A stretch of DNA of 64,000 bases from Desemzia sp045528445. GTDB taxonomy: Bacteria; Bacillota; Bacilli; Lactobacillales; Carnobacteriaceae. Made by a program: the position numbers and the translations under genes. This document shows, piece after piece, positions 1 to 8,061 of this stretch. The stretch lies in the NCBI RefSeq assembly GCF_045528445.1, contig NZ_JBGQQU010000008.1:18833-82832 (forward strand), given 5' to 3'. Within the stretch, counting starts at the first letter, position 1, and each line of letters opens with the position of its first letter. Below the pieces are notes generated by a model that saw only the letters and a program-made list of their open reading frames with translations, made no database searches and was not told where the DNA came from.

Positions 1-28
1 CAGCAATGAGTTCTTTTTCCCATTCCAT
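1..28 (-). CDS. 5' end of an unidentified gene (truncated by window edge)
   Basis: An ATG at 28-26 on the minus strand opens a frame reading Met-Glu-Trp-Glu-Lys-Glu-Leu-Ile-Ala before the window ends. A GAGGG ribosome binding site lies at 39-35, six bases upstream, so this is probably a real start. Nine residues are too few to name a family. Confidence 0.45.
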
Positions 29-207
29 AAAGATCCCTCGCTTTCACAGAAATTAGGTGTTCCTATTTAGCTACCTAACGAAGTTCTTCCTGACACAACC
101 ATTACTCTGACTGCATTTTACCTGTTGTTTCCTCACTATCATCATATAGCTTTCTTGTCTTAAAAGCCACTGATTAGTCATCGCTCAATTTACTAACTTA
201 GGGCAAC

Positions 208-242
208 AAAAAGTGACCGCATTCCTTTAACGGCCACTTTCC
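208..242 (-). terminator. rho-independent terminator of cutC
   Basis: AAAGTGACCG and CGGCCACTTT form a stem around an 11-base loop, followed on the minus strand by a T-rich tail. It sits directly after the cutC stop codon. Confidence 0.7.
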
Positions 243-245
243 TGC

Positions 246-884
246 TTATAATATTCCAACGACTTTTGTGCCATGTACTTCTTGCACCGCTAATTCTTGT
301 TGGATTTCTTCTAAATTATCTTGCGTGATTCCTCCACCGGGCAAAATAATGATCCGGTCTCCAGCATAATTGATCCCTTCTCTTAATTTGACAAAATGCT
401 CTTCAATCGGAGTAGTCAAAGGACCTCCGTGTGTTAAAATACGTGAAAAGCCTGCGTCACATAACCAATCGATAGTTTTCTGCTGAAAATCTTCCGCAAT
501 CTCATCAAATGCCATATGGAATGTCTTCTCCATGGAACCGCCATACTTAACGACTTGACGTAAAAAATCTTTGTCCAGCTCTTTCTTTTCCGTTAAAGCT
601 CCAATAACAATGCCATGAACCCCAGCATGTTGAGCCAGTTGAATGTCTCGCAGCATAATAGCCTTTTCGATATCGTCATATACAAAATTACCGCCACGAG
701 GACGGATGATGGCCATAACCGGAACCGCCTTGGTTTTGCAATAAGCTATTGCTTGTTCCATTACACCTAAACTGACCGTTGTTCCCCCAACAGCCAAGTT
801 ATCACACAGTTCAATTCGATCGGTTCCTTGTTGAATAGCTTTAGGAATCTTGGTGAAGTTTTCTACGCAGACTTCTTTTAACAT
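246..884 (-). CDS. cutC: CutC family protein (copper homeostasis)
   Basis: A 212-residue TIM-barrel protein of the CutC family. The N-terminus (LKEVCVENF, then RIELCDNLAVGGTT) and the central PVMAIIRPRGG and FHMAFDEI stretches are typical of the family. CutC was linked to copper tolerance in E. coli and Enterococcus faecalis, but its biochemical activity is still not settled, so 'copper homeostasis' is family lore, not something this sequence shows. The ATG has a GAGGAG ribosome binding site. It follows the papain-like gene on the same strand with a 22-base gap, so both may share a transcript that ends at the terminator just downstream. No copper-responsive operator was recognised. Confidence 0.88.
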   Translation of the reverse strand: MLKEVCVENFTKIPKAIQQGTDRIELCDNLAVGGTTVSLGVMEQAIAYCKTKAVPVMAIIRPRGGNFVYDDIEKAIMLRDIQLAQHAGVHGIVIGALTEKKELDKDFLRQVVKYGGSMEKTFHMAFDEIAEDFQQKTIDWLCDAGFSRILTHGGPLTTPIEEHFVKLREGINYAGDRIIILPGGGITQDNLEEIQQELAVQEVHGTKVVGIL

Positions 885-906
885 ACTATCTCCTCGTTCC
901 TTTTGA

Positions 907-1515
907 TTATCCTACTAACCGTTTTTGGCAAAGCTTATAAAAATGATGTAGTGTTCCTGTTAAACCAGCTTCTCGAGAAAAATCAAACATAGGATTTTCT
1001 TTGACTAAATACTCCTGAACCGTTCCTTCATAAATCAATTCGACTTGTTCAAGTTGTCTAAAGTCATCCGGTGTCGTCAGGTGCGGAGCTTTATCATGCA
1101 GCTGAATATCGGCTTCTTTCAGTGCATGAGCTACAAATTGTGAGCAAAAATAAGCATTGTCACGATTAAAGTCTCTGTGCAGCACGATCGCTAACAGGCC
1201 TAAAAAGTTGTACTTATATTTGTCTTTGTCTTTCTCAAATTGACTCATCATAAACTGCAGCTGTTTGTATTGCAGTGGCGTGACCTCTAAACTGTAGAGC
1301 TCACAAAAAGCTTCGTTTAATAGATGTGCTGTCACATCTTCTCGAACAAAACCTCCAAAAAACGGATTATAGACATTCTTTCTTGCGAAACTGTAAACTT
1401 GAGTCAACTGATTGTCTAAAGCTAAAGAGGCATGATTGTAAGGTTTACGTGTATATTTTTTAATCGCTGTATTCAAAACAGTTCCTGTATCCGTTAAAAG
1501 CAAGTAAATTTTCAT
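907..1515 (-). CDS. permuted papain-like (YiiX/NlpC-P60 type) amidase-like protein
   Basis: A 202-residue protein with no signal peptide or membrane segment. A His near residue 27 in YNHASLAL and a Cys near residue 125 in AYFCSQFVAHAL are arranged His-before-Cys, the order of circularly permuted papain-fold (NlpC/P60, YiiX-like) enzymes. Known members hydrolyse amide or thioester bonds in lipids or peptidoglycan; the substrate here cannot be told. The ATG has a GAGGGG ribosome binding site. cutC lies 22 bases downstream on the same strand, so the two are probably co-transcribed, though no shared role is obvious. Confidence 0.7.
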   Translation of the reverse strand: MKIYLLLTDTGTVLNTAIKKYTRKPYNHASLALDNQLTQVYSFARKNVYNPFFGGFVREDVTAHLLNEAFCELYSLEVTPLQYKQLQFMMSQFEKDKDKYKYNFLGLLAIVLHRDFNRDNAYFCSQFVAHALKEADIQLHDKAPHLTTPDDFRQLEQVELIYEGTVQEYLVKENPMFDFSREAGLTGTLHHFYKLCQKRLVG

Positions 1516-1638
1516 TTTTCCCCTCTGTTTTTCATTCTATGATAGTATCTTACTACTGATTATGTACTGCTTATTCGATGCGTTCTGTTCTCTACATCTA
1601 AATTTTAGTATAGCACAATTTTTTCGTGACGCGAGCAC

Positions 1639-1671
1639 AAAAAAACGACGATTATTCGTCGTTTTTAGGCT
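1639..1671. terminator. bidirectional hairpin terminator
   Basis: AAAAACGACG and CGTCGTTTTT form a perfect stem with A and T runs on both sides. It lies just past the stop of the minus-strand gene at 1679. Confidence 0.75.
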
Positions 1672-1678
1672 TATTTTA

Positions 1679-2464
1679 TTAAGGGTAACGGATATATTGT
1701 TGCTGCCCTATCATTTGCTCGACATTTATTTTAACTCCGTAATCGAAATTCAGCTGCAGCATCTCTTCACGATTTTCAGCTTCAATTAAATCTAACGTAT
1801 GTAGACTATTCTTCAATCTTTCTTTATTTTTTGTTAGTTCTTTAACAAAATACCGTTGATTTTTAGTCAACTTCTTCCATTCTGCAGTAGTTTCTAAATA
1901 CGCTACATAGGCTTCTATTTCAGCATTTTTTTCCAATAACAATTTGAGCGTATCGTATTGGTACAGATTGACTATCGCAGCTGTTTTTTGTGTCTTTCTA
2001 ACATCGTCTACGGTAATCTCTTCCCGAATCAATACATCTTTTTCATAATAGTCCTTGTATTCTAAAATGCATTGATTGTATTCCTGGTGCCACTCCCACA
2101 GTTTTTGGTAGGCTTGATGTCCTGCAATGACCTCTGATAGTTCACTATCCACAGGAATCGCTAAAGGAAGCGTATAATAATCTAGATCGATTTTCAAGTG
2201 GTCTTCTCCAATAGAAAAAATATTTTTGCTGATATCGGCAAATGTAGACAAGTATGTCTGTGCTTCGTAAGCTTCAGCTTTCACTTCTTCTCCATCCAAA
2301 GTAAAATAAGCTGTCCCTACACTTTCTCCACCTTTAGTAAATCCTGTCATATAATACAATTTTCCATTTACACGGTAAGAAATCGGATTGATAAACGTTC
2401 CTTCTGTCCATGTTCTGAATTTCTTCATTCTTTTTGTTAACTGTTTAATGGTATTTTTATCCAT
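1679..2464 (-). CDS. uncharacterised soluble protein
   Basis: I do not recognise the family. The start is placed at the ATG at 2464 because a GAGGAG ribosome binding site stands eight bases upstream; the frame remains open upstream to 2515 but without such a site. The resulting protein has about 261 residues. It begins with a short basic stretch (KQLTKRMKKFRTW), then a strand-rich part near residues 20-90, then a charged, mostly helical half rich in Lys and Glu. No signal peptide or membrane segment is visible. It ends in QQQYIRYP. It stands alone between a terminator and the decayed SDR gene. Confidence 0.6.
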   Translation of the reverse strand: MDKNTIKQLTKRMKKFRTWTEGTFINPISYRVNGKLYYMTGFTKGGESVGTAYFTLDGEEVKAEAYEAQTYLSTFADISKNIFSIGEDHLKIDLDYYTLPLAIPVDSELSEVIAGHQAYQKLWEWHQEYNQCILEYKDYYEKDVLIREEITVDDVRKTQKTAAIVNLYQYDTLKLLLEKNAEIEAYVAYLETTAEWKKLTKNQRYFVKELTKNKERLKNSLHTLDLIEAENREEMLQLNFDYGVKINVEQMIGQQQYIRYP

Positions 2465-2612
2465 TTTTTTCTCCTCATACTTTTTTTCTAATTGAATTCC
2501 AATCCAGTATAGCAAACTTTTTACTGGTAATCGTCAAAAAAGCACCGAAAGACTTCGCTGCTTTTTCACCGATAGTTATAAAATTACTATTTTGTTTGTT
2601 GGAGAGTCTACA

Positions 2613-3238
2613 TTAATAAGCAGTTAATCCGCCATCTACAATAAACTCAGAACCTGTTGAATAGCTGGATTCATCAGAAGCTAAATACAATACAAGGTTG
2701 GTTACTTCCTCAGACTGAGCAACTCTTTTCAATGGAATTTGTTTTGCAAAAGCCTCTATAACAGCCTTTGTATCTTCTTGAACCACCATCGGAGTTGCAA
2801 TCACACCTGGATGCACTGAATTAACACGGATACCATAATTGGCACATTCTCTTGCAGCAGCTTTTGTCAAACCGCGAACAGCAAATTTAGTATCAGTATA
2901 GCCAACAGCTCCCCCAACGATACCGTTCATAGAAGAGATATTCACAATAGAACCGCCACCGGCTTTTTGCATAGACGGAACCACTGTTTTCATTCCTAAG
3001 AATACAGAAACTTGATTGATCTCCACAATGCGGCGGTAATCTTCTTCCGTTGTGTCTAGTAGAGATTTGCCATTGTGATGCCCGTATTGTTGACTAAGAC
3101 ATCCACTGGTCCAAATGTTTCTTCCGTTTTAGCAACAACAGCAGCCCACTCTTCTGCAATAAAGCGTCTTGCATGAGACTCACCCATACCTTGAGCAGCA
3201 CCAGTAATAATGATAACTTTTTCTTCTAAACGAGCCAT
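2613..3238 (-). pseudogene. decayed short-chain dehydrogenase/reductase
   Basis: Two fragments in different frames make one SDR. The first (3238-3056) has the nucleotide-binding TGAAQGMG motif but jumps from RRFIAE straight to EWAAVVAKT, skipping about 37-39 residues that family members carry, and then stops after ITMANLY. The second half continues in another frame from about 3060 (LLDTTEEDYRRIVEINQVSVFLGM), with the catalytic Ser (NISSMNG) and YxxxK (YTDTK) intact to 2613. An internal deletion plus a frameshift is more than a sequencing slip, so the enzyme is almost certainly dead. The ancestor resembles the 3-alpha-hydroxysteroid/glucose dehydrogenase branch. The gene follows a truncated MarR regulator on the same strand. 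Confidence 0.85.
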
Positions 3239-3289
3239 AAAAAAACTCCAGTTCCAGTAATAAAATCATTTTTATTTTTTAATGTTATT

Positions 3290-3619
3290 TCAATAAACCC
3301 TAGCTTCTTTCAGTGCTTCCGTACCTTTAGGAGTAATTTCTAAATAAATCGCTCTACAATCATTCTTATCATACATCCGTTTTACCAATTCAAGCTTGGC
3401 CAGTTTTTCTGCCATTTTTGTACTCGTACTTTTGGAATACCCTAATGGTTCAGTCAAGTCAATGTGCTTTACCGGACCTTTGGCTTCTATCTTACTTAAA
3501 ACACTAATGGTTGATATGCCAATAGGATAAGAAAAATCTTTAGTAAATCGAACAATATTTCCATTGATTACCTGTTCAATCATATGAGTTAGTTTGAAAA
3601 TATTCGTTGCATTCTCCAT
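3290..3619 (-). CDS. MarR-family regulator, C-terminally short
   Basis: A 109-residue winged-helix protein: a dimerisation helix at residues 1-25, then the DNA-binding region (ISTISVLSKIEAKGPVKHIDLTEPLGYSKSTSTKMAEKLAKLELV) and the wing (DKNDCRAIYLEITPKG). MarR proteins usually have about 140 residues and end with a second dimerisation helix; here the protein stops just after the wing (EALKEARVY), so that helix is largely missing. It lies 51 bases upstream of the broken SDR, its likely former target. Either it is also decaying or it works as a short form. A large inverted repeat lies upstream of its promoter. Confidence 0.65.
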   Translation of the reverse strand: MENATNIFKLTHMIEQVINGNIVRFTKDFSYPIGISTISVLSKIEAKGPVKHIDLTEPLGYSKSTSTKMAEKLAKLELVKRMYDKNDCRAIYLEITPKGTEALKEARVY

Positions 3620-3734
3620 TTAAACCTCCTATGAAGCTATAACCTGCGTACTAATTTTGACCAGTTTCCACGGTCAACTAAATACGCTTACAAAATAACA
3701 GTAGAGCAATGATTGTTAGGAACTTCAGACTGGT

Positions 3735-3805
3735 TGACCCTCCTTTATAACTCAATTGTTTCTATGTAAACAATTTAATTTAGAAGTATCTAGCTAAATT
3801 AAATT
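3735..3805 (-). promoter_or_regulatory. promoter and inverted-repeat operator for the MarR gene
   Basis: AATTTAATTTAG (3772-3783) and CTAAATTAAATT (3794-3805) are perfect reverse complements separated by ten bases, a plausible MarR operator. Downstream on the minus strand are TTGTTT and, 17 bases on, TTATAA, which fit -35 and -10 boxes. The rest of the 3620-3997 gap shows no gene. Confidence 0.5.
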
Positions 3806-3997
3806 ATTTGTCCTATATTTTGAGGTTCCATATTGGCACATATGCAATTAGAAGCAGATGAATGCTTTATACATTCCCCTGCCTCTAATACCCTATTTCT
3901 TTTCACATCCATACGTCACTTTGATAGCCATCTTTATGCTCTAAAGAATGTTTTACTTTTGCAGGTATTCTGTCTGTATTTCCTGCTTGAAATAACT

Positions 3998-4534
3998 TTA
4001 ATGATATTCATCCAGAATTTGTTGGGTAATCTCTTGGGGCGTTCCGCTGGAAATAATTAAATCTGTATCTTCAGGCGATTCCAGCTCTTTAGTTGCTTGA
4101 CAGAAATCGATTCTCTTTTCAATGGATTCTAAAGTATCGCCTCTATTTTTCATACGTTCTATCATTTCTTCTTCGGTAATTTGAAAAAAGATCACTTTCG
4201 TTTCCTTTGCAAATTGTTCCTTCATCACACGAGCGCCATTTTTATCTAAGGTCACTTGCACTGTGTCGTACTTTCTCAACTTGCTTTCGACTTCTCTCAC
4301 AGATAAACCATAAATATTCTCAGCATAAAAAGTTTGTTCAATAAACGGTTCTTCCTTCATTTGTTCGTTGGTTCGGAAATAATAATGGATTCCATTCTCT
4401 TCTCCTAAACGCGGCTTTCTTGTCGTTGACGTTACCAATTTAGGGATACCTTTTTCGACCAGCAAATCACTCACGGTTGATTTCCCGCTGCCGCTCGGTC
4501 CAACTAAAACCAAAATCCTTTTCTGACTTGGCAT
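3998..4534 (-). CDS. guanylate-kinase-like nucleotide kinase
   Basis: A 178-residue P-loop protein with Walker A GPSGSGKST at residues 12-20 and the GMP-binding guanylate kinase signature STTRKPRLGEENGIHYYF near residues 36-53. Guanylate kinase turns GMP into GDP. It is shorter than the housekeeping Gmk (about 205 residues), and the middle is divergent, so it may be a second, specialised enzyme. The AAGGAGG ribosome binding site ends only two bases before the ATG, an unusually tight spacing. It is divergent from guaC, another GMP-metabolising gene, with 279 bases between them, which suggests a link in purine salvage; that is inference. Confidence 0.75.
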   Translation of the reverse strand: MPSQKRILVLVGPSGSGKSTVSDLLVEKGIPKLVTSTTRKPRLGEENGIHYYFRTNEQMKEEPFIEQTFYAENIYGLSVREVESKLRKYDTVQVTLDKNGARVMKEQFAKETKVIFFQITEEEMIERMKNRGDTLESIEKRIDFCQATKELESPEDTDLIISSGTPQEITQQILDEYH

Positions 4535-4686
4535 TTCCTTCCTCCTTGTTATTTCTCGATAGTGTTTTTATTGTACCAAAAAAGACTTGAAAGGTTGATT
4601 AATTTATATTAAAAATCAAAAAAGAAGAGATTATGGCAAATCCATCTGTAAACAGGAAGAGACCAGTTTTTTTCTGCGTTTTTCCT

Positions 4687-4715
4687 TTGACAAAAGAATA
4701 AATATAGTGTAAATT
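4687..4715 (+). promoter_or_regulatory. sigma-A type promoter of guaC
   Basis: A perfect -35 TTGACA (4687-4692) is followed after 17 bases by TAAATT (4710-4715). This leaves a leader of roughly 90 bases before the guaC ATG, in which I do not recognise a purine riboswitch. Confidence 0.6.
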
Positions 4716-4813
4716 GTTCTAGGTGCGAATTTTAATTAGATGCAAATCTTTAAAAGTTCGTGTTTTTTTGTGTGCTAATAGAGCAACACTAAATAAAGAA
4801 ACGAGGAATAATC

Positions 4814-5788
4814 ATGAAAATTTTTGATTACGAAGACGTTCAATTGATCCCTAATAAAAGTATTGTAAGAAGTCGTTCAGAATGCGACACTACTGTTACT
4901 TTAGGAAACCATACATTTGCATTGCCTGTTGTTCCGGCGAATATGCAAACTGTTATTGATGAAGAATTAGCTGAAAAATTAGCGGCCAACAATTATTTCT
5001 ATGTTATGCACCGCTTTGATGAAGCCAGCCGTATCCCATTTATTGAAAAAATGCACGCTAAAGGTCTTTTTGCTTCTATTAGTGTAGGAGTAAAACAAAA
5101 CGAATATTCATTTATCGAAGAATTAGCTGAAAAAGCATTGATCCCAGAATATATCACGATTGATATTGCTCATGGTCATTCACAATCGGTTATCGATATG
5201 ATCCAACACATCAAAAAACATTTGCCAGAATCATTTGTGATCGCTGGAAATGTAGGTACTCCAGAAGCTGTTCGTGAATTGGAAAATGCTGGAGCAGACG
5301 CTACAAAAGTCGGCGTGGGTCCTGGGAAAGTTTGTATCACGAAATTAAAAACTGGATTCGGTACTGGCGGTTGGCAATTAGCGGCTATCAATTGGTGTGC
5401 TAAAGCTGCGCGCAAACCGATTATTGCTGATGGTGGAATCCGTGATCACGGTGACATCGCTAAATCAATCCGTTTTGGTGCTTCAATGGTCATGATCGGT
5501 TCATTATTTGCAGGTCACGAAGAATCTCCAGGACACACGATTGAAAAAGACGGTAAAAAATACAAAGAATACTTTGGTAGTGCTTCTGAATACCAAAAAG
5601 GCGAACGCAAAAACGTCGAAGGTAAGAAAATCATGCTTGAACACAAAGGCAGCATCAAAGATACCTTAGTTGAAATGAAACAAGACTTACAATCCTCTAT
5701 TTCATACGCTGGCGGAAAAGATCTCGAAGCCATCCGTAAAGTAGACTACGTACTGGTTAAAAACTCAATCTTTAACGGAGACCGCTAG
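4814..5788 (+). CDS. guaC: GMP reductase
   Basis: GMP reductase makes IMP and ammonia from GMP with NADPH, feeding guanine nucleotides back to the branch point. The 324 residues match the Firmicutes GuaC type in length. The IMPDH/GMPR TIM barrel is clear: FDYEDVQLIPNK at the N-terminus, the catalytic-Cys loop GVGPGKVCITKLKTGFG around residue 176, and the phosphate-binding ADGGIRDHGD and MIGSLFAGHEESPG segments. There is no CBS insert, which separates it from IMP dehydrogenase. The ATG has a GAGGA ribosome binding site. The TAG stop is the first three bases of a 124-bp repeat array, so the messenger RNA must end in, or run through, a large structured 3' region. Confidence 0.95.
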   Translation: MKIFDYEDVQLIPNKSIVRSRSECDTTVTLGNHTFALPVVPANMQTVIDEELAEKLAANNYFYVMHRFDEASRIPFIEKMHAKGLFASISVGVKQNEYSFIEELAEKALIPEYITIDIAHGHSQSVIDMIQHIKKHLPESFVIAGNVGTPEAVRELENAGADATKVGVGPGKVCITKLKTGFGTGGWQLAAINWCAKAARKPIIADGGIRDHGDIAKSIRFGASMVMIGSLFAGHEESPGHTIEKDGKKYKEYFGSASEYQKGERKNVEGKKIMLEHKGSIKDTLVEMKQDLQSSISYAGGKDLEAIRKVDYVLVKNSIFNGDR

Positions 5789-6167
5789 AGAGCGGAACAG
5801 AGCGTTCAGACCACTGGCTATAAGAAGGAGCAGTCCAGTTGGTGCTTTTTATCAACAGGACTGCTTCGGCTTATAGACATGTGGTCTGCTCTGTGCAGCT
5901 CGTCTTAGATAGAGAGAGTGGAGCGCGGCGTTTAGATTACCGGCTATAAGAAGAAAAGGGTCAGTTAGGTGAACTTTCCTAACAGACCCTTTTCAGCTTA
6001 TCGACGTGCAATCTGCCGCGCGCAACTCGTCTAAAGAGAGCGGAACAGAGCGTTCAGACCACTGGCTATAAGAAGGAGCAGTCCAGTTGATGCTTTTTAT
6101 CAACAGGACTGCTTCGGCTTATAGACATGTGGTCTGCTCTGTGCAGCTCGTTTTAACTAAAGAGTGG
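5786..6167 (+). repeat. 124-bp structured repeat array, locus A (three units and a remnant)
   Basis: Units begin at 5786, 5910 and 6034, exactly 124 bases apart, with a remnant start at 6158. Each begins (T)AGAGAG(C/T)GG and ends near GCA(G/A)CTCGT, and folds as a long hairpin: an outer six-base stem (CAGAGC with GCTCTG in units 1 and 3, CGCGGC with GCCGCG in unit 2), a second stem (GACCA/TGGTC or GATT/AATC), then CTATAAG/CTTAT, and an apical stem (GCAGTCC/GGACTGC or AAAAGGGTC/GACCCTTTT). Units 1 and 3 differ at only a few bases; unit 2 differs strongly but keeps its pairing. The first unit starts with the guaC stop codon. Confidence 0.9.
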
Positions 6168-6232
6168 CTAAAAGTAGATTCTACAATATTTGACATTGGT
6201 AAGTAGAAAATACACTTCTGTTTAACTCTAAC

Positions 6233-6430
6233 CCCATTAGAAACTCATTCTTAGAAATTACTGGAGGAATATGGGGTTGCTTATAGCCATGAAAAGGATG
6301 TAAAAAAAGGAAACACTGTGGGCGTACGCCCAAGTGTACCATGCTTGTAAGCTGCTGAAGCAGCAACAATCATGGCTTTCCATAAGCAACCCTATAGGCC
6401 GGAGGAAATTTCTTTACTAACGTTAGAAGA
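6233..6430 (-). repeat. about 200-bp element with conserved ends and variable centre (copy 1)
   Basis: Read on the minus strand, it runs from CTAACGTTAGTAAAGAAATT through CCTATAGGGTTGCTTATGG to CTATAAGCAACCCC and ends near AATTTCTAAGAATGAG. The same ends occur at 35197-35410, with a co-varying stem. The middle holds unrelated hairpins (GCTGCTTCAGCAGC; GGGCGTACGCCC). No protein is supported here. Confidence 0.75.
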
Positions 6431-6451
6431 TGAAGATCCTAAAAGTAAAAA

Positions 6452-6482
6452 CATCAAGGAGAACCTCCTTGGTGTTTTTTTT
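6452..6482 (+). terminator. rho-independent terminator
   Basis: CATCAAGGAG and CTCCTTGGTG pair around a short loop, followed by eight T. It is the first convincing plus-strand terminator after guaC and its repeat array. Confidence 0.75.
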
Positions 6483-6530
6483 GCAAAATGATACTACCTA
6501 TCTTTTTAACTCTTCCATTGACTAGTAAAA

Positions 6531-6573
6531 AAAGAGGTTCTAGCCGCAATTAATCGCAGCCAGAACCTCTTTT
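6531..6573. terminator. terminator after the aldose epimerase gene
   Basis: AAGAGGTTCT and AGAACCTCTT form a ten-base stem with A and T runs on either side, just downstream of the minus-strand gene ending at 6585. Confidence 0.75.
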
Positions 6574-6584
6574 ATTTGCACAGC

Positions 6585-7460
6585 TTAAAATGTATCAATC
6601 GTAAAGCTGATTTGTTTCGTGTCTCCTGATTCCAGTAAAATAATGCCGTCTTTTTCTTCTAACGTGCCTATTTCACCAGCAATATCTGGAAGTCCAAAGA
6701 AGGGCTCGATACAAATAAATGGTGCGTCGATTTGTTCTTTTGTCCATAGACATAGATATGGGAAGTCACTGACGTTTAAGGTTACCCCATGTTCTTCAGG
6801 ACTAGTCAAGGTAATTTGATTCAATTTTGGCTCATCAATAATAATCAAACCGTCACGGAATGTTTCATGATTCATTTGCATCACACCATCGCGCATTTCA
6901 CGAAGCACTTTTCGGTTTCCACTACGATAAGGCAGTGGGTTGCTTTCGAAGTATCTAACCTCTTCTTTTGGACTGATCGTAATCGTGTAATCTTCGTAGT
7001 TGCCGGCTCCGTTTAACGGAACGTTGAAAGCAGGATGACCTCCGATAGAAAACGGCATGCGTTCTTCTGAATGGTTATCCACTTTATAGCTCACAGAGAC
7101 TAGTGAACCGATTAACGTGTACTCAATGGTCAATGTAAACTTATAAGGATACATTTCCGCTGATTGTTCGTTGTTCTGTAACGTGAATACCGCTTTTTCA
7201 TCCGATTCTTTGATGGCTTCAAAGTCCATTTCCTTCGCAAAGCCATGTTGCGGCAGCTCGAAGACAGCGTCGCCTTTTTTGTATTTGTACTCATTCAAAC
7301 GGCCAATGATCGGGAACAAGTTCGGCGCGTGGCTGCCCCAGTATTCGGGATTTCCATTCCAAAGGTAGTCAAAACCTGCTTTCTTATTGTAAATCTTTTG
7401 CAATTCTGCTCCTTTAGATGAAATCTCAACAAGCAGTTCTTCATTTTCCAATGTAATCAC
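6585..7460 (-). CDS. aldose 1-epimerase family protein (LacX-like)
   Basis: A galactose-mutarotase-fold protein of about 291 residues. Family traits are the opening ITLENEELLVEISSKGAELQKI, DYLWNGNPEYWGSHAPNLFPIIGR near residue 45, and the FSIGGHPAFNVPL segment with the catalytic His. LacX/YeaD-type members interconvert anomers of sugars or sugar phosphates; the substrate is not evident. I place the start at the GTG at 7460 because GGAGGG lies six bases upstream and the protein then matches the family N-terminus; the longer frame from 7502 would add residues of low similarity. It stands as a single gene between bioY and a terminator, 76 bases after bioY on the same strand. Confidence 0.8.
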   Translation of the reverse strand: MITLENEELLVEISSKGAELQKIYNKKAGFDYLWNGNPEYWGSHAPNLFPIIGRLNEYKYKKGDAVFELPQHGFAKEMDFEAIKESDEKAVFTLQNNEQSAEMYPYKFTLTIEYTLIGSLVSVSYKVDNHSEERMPFSIGGHPAFNVPLNGAGNYEDYTITISPKEEVRYFESNPLPYRSGNRKVLREMRDGVMQMNHETFRDGLIIIDEPKLNQITLTSPEEHGVTLNVSDFPYLCLWTKEQIDAPFICIEPFFGLPDIAGEIGTLEEKDGIILLESGDTKQISFTIDTF

Positions 7461-7536
7461 GTAAATCCCTCCAAAAATAAAATCGTTTTTCTTTTTCATC
7501 ATAAATCTTTTTCTACTTTTTAGCTAACAGAACATT

Positions 7537-8061
7537 TTAATTAAACAGAGGAATGTGTCTTCTTATTCTCATAGCGATCAAAACAGCTAACCCGGCTTTT
7601 ACCAAATCGCCTGGTATAAACAAGCCCATTCCTGTCCAAAAGACTTGTGTAATGGAATAGCCTGCTCCTAAGTAACCATTTAAAATCAGAGCCATGTAAG
7701 GCATTCCAATCAAGTAAGTAAGGAAAGTCCCGACTATCGTTGCTTTCGCGTAAGAAACCATGTTGTTTTCCCACTTGAGCAACATCCTGCTCATTGCCCA
7801 TGCTGCTAAAATAAAGCCGAACAAAAAGCCAAAGCTGGGACTCAGTACTGATTGACCTCCGCCAAACACTAATTTCAGCACCACATGCAGCACTTGCGTC
7901 AATAAGGCGGCTTTTGGTTTTAACAACAGACCTGTCACCAGTACAAAAAGAGTCTGCAGAGTAAACGGTACGGGTCCCATCGGAATAAGGATAAATCCGC
8001 TTATAAACGTCAAGGCAGCCATCAGACTGATTTGCGTAAGGTCTCTAACCGATAAAGTCAT
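7537..8061 (-). CDS. bioY: BioY, biotin ECF transporter S component
   Basis: BioY is the membrane subunit that binds biotin for an energy-coupling-factor transporter; the ATPase and EcfT parts are normally shared and encoded elsewhere. The 174 residues are almost wholly hydrophobic with about six membrane helices, and carry the family stretches MGPVPFTLQTLFVLVTGLLLKP near residue 28 and the Gly-rich loop GGGQSVLSPSFGFLFGF near 68. The ATG overlaps the birA stop codon (ATGA), with GGAGG inside the end of birA, so the two are translationally coupled. This pairing puts biotin uptake in the same transcript as its sensor. Confidence 0.93.
   Translation of the reverse strand: MTLSVRDLTQISLMAALTFISGFILIPMGPVPFTLQTLFVLVTGLLLKPKAALLTQVLHVVLKLVFGGGQSVLSPSFGFLFGFILAAWAMSRMLLKWENNMVSYAKATIVGTFLTYLIGMPYMALILNGYLGAGYSITQVFWTGMGLFIPGDLVKAGLAVLIAMRIRRHIPLFN

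Noticed and set aside
4716..4813. Purine riboswitch before guaC
   Set aside because: The leader is short and lacks the conserved purine-aptamer junction sequences and a terminator.
6181..6369. 62-residue minus-strand ORF
   Set aside because: It lies inside the variable centre of the 200-bp element, has no ribosome binding site and no family-like sequence.
7541..7801. 86-residue ORF overlapping bioY
   Set aside because: It is in another frame of bioY on the same strand; bioY has clear family similarity and this has none.
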